Source of the DNA: Pirellulaceae bacterium
GTDB lineage: Bacteria > Planctomycetota > Planctomycetia > Pirellulales > Pirellulaceae
Reading direction: 5' to 3'
Length of the DNA stretch: 5,732 bases
Assembly (NCBI GenBank): GCA_030744095.1
Contig: JASLRF010000260.1
Span: forward strand, 1-5,732
The notes under the pieces are model-generated. The model worked only from the letters and a program-made list of their open reading frames with translations. It had not been told where the DNA came from and made no database searches. This document shows, piece by piece, positions 5,620-5,732 of the stretch (position 1 is the stretch's first letter; each line of letters starts with the position of its first letter). A program made the position numbers and the translations under genes.

Positions 5620-5732
5620 TCAGGTTTTCTGCGGCTGAATGCGGACGGCGTATTTGGAGATCGTGGTGTCTCGCTCAAGTCGATTGGTAATGGTCTGAAA
5701 CGCCTTCTTGGCGACGCGGACGCCTTTGTCAT
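5620..5732 (-). CDS. C-terminal end of an unknown protein (partial)
   Basis: A minus-strand frame enters from the right edge and ends at TGA (5620-5622). It gives 36 residues including VAKKAFQTITNRLERDTTIS, with a basic tail ending in RIQPQKT. The composition and codon use look genuinely coding, with an amphipathic helix-like KKAFQTITNRLE. The competing minus frame at 5547-5732 is Arg/Pro/Ser-rich and looks like a shadow. The family was not recognised from so short a piece. It is on the same strand as the kinase, 171 bp upstream, with no clear terminator between, so co-transcription is possible. Confidence 0.6.
   Translation of the reverse strand, partial: DKGVRVAKKAFQTITNRLERDTTISKYAVRIQPQKT

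Noticed and set aside
5547..5732. 61-codon minus frame at the right edge
   Set aside because: Its Arg/Pro/Ser-rich translation looks like a shadow; the neighbouring frame ending at 5620 has normal protein composition.

Overview
The window reads like chromosomal DNA of a planctomycete, probably in the Rhodopirellula/Pirellula range. The signs are a Ser/Thr kinase with a DWG instead of DFG metal-binding motif, a eukaryote-type (GSII) glutamine synthetase, a prenyltransferase/squalene-cyclase-repeat protein coupled to a DUF362 protein, moderate GC, and loosely packed genes. This taxonomic call is inference from gene content. No tRNA, rRNA, CRISPR array or transposase was seen.

Layout. Positions 1-899 hold no convincing gene. 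They contain a perfect 23-bp tandem duplication, a strong leftward rho-independent terminator with no intact gene feeding it, a possible decayed minus-strand reading frame, a small-ORF candidate, a 15-bp tandem repeat and two adjacent hairpins. Positions 900-2905 (+) form a two-gene operon: an alpha/alpha-barrel repeat protein and a DUF362 protein with a twin-arginine-like N-terminus, joined by an ATGA overlap. A terminator at 2940-2976 separates it from the convergent glutamine synthetase (3006-4016, minus). Upstream of the synthetase lie a roughly 200-nt hairpin-rich leader, a full-consensus sigma-54 (-24/-12) promoter (4233-4248, minus) and an inverted repeat suited to an enhancer-binding protein (4357-4375). 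A soluble Ser/Thr kinase follows (4465-5448, minus). The last 36 codons of another minus-strand gene run off the right edge.

How the parts may work together. Glutamine synthetase assimilates ammonium. Its sigma-54 promoter with a distal inverted repeat suggests activation by an enhancer-binding regulator, as is known for rhizobial glnII; that regulator is not in the window. The kinase lies upstream on the same strand, but a 448-bp gap with its own promoter argues for separate transcription of the synthetase. The repeat-protein/DUF362 pair is a compact unit of unknown biochemistry and the best candidate here for an undescribed function.
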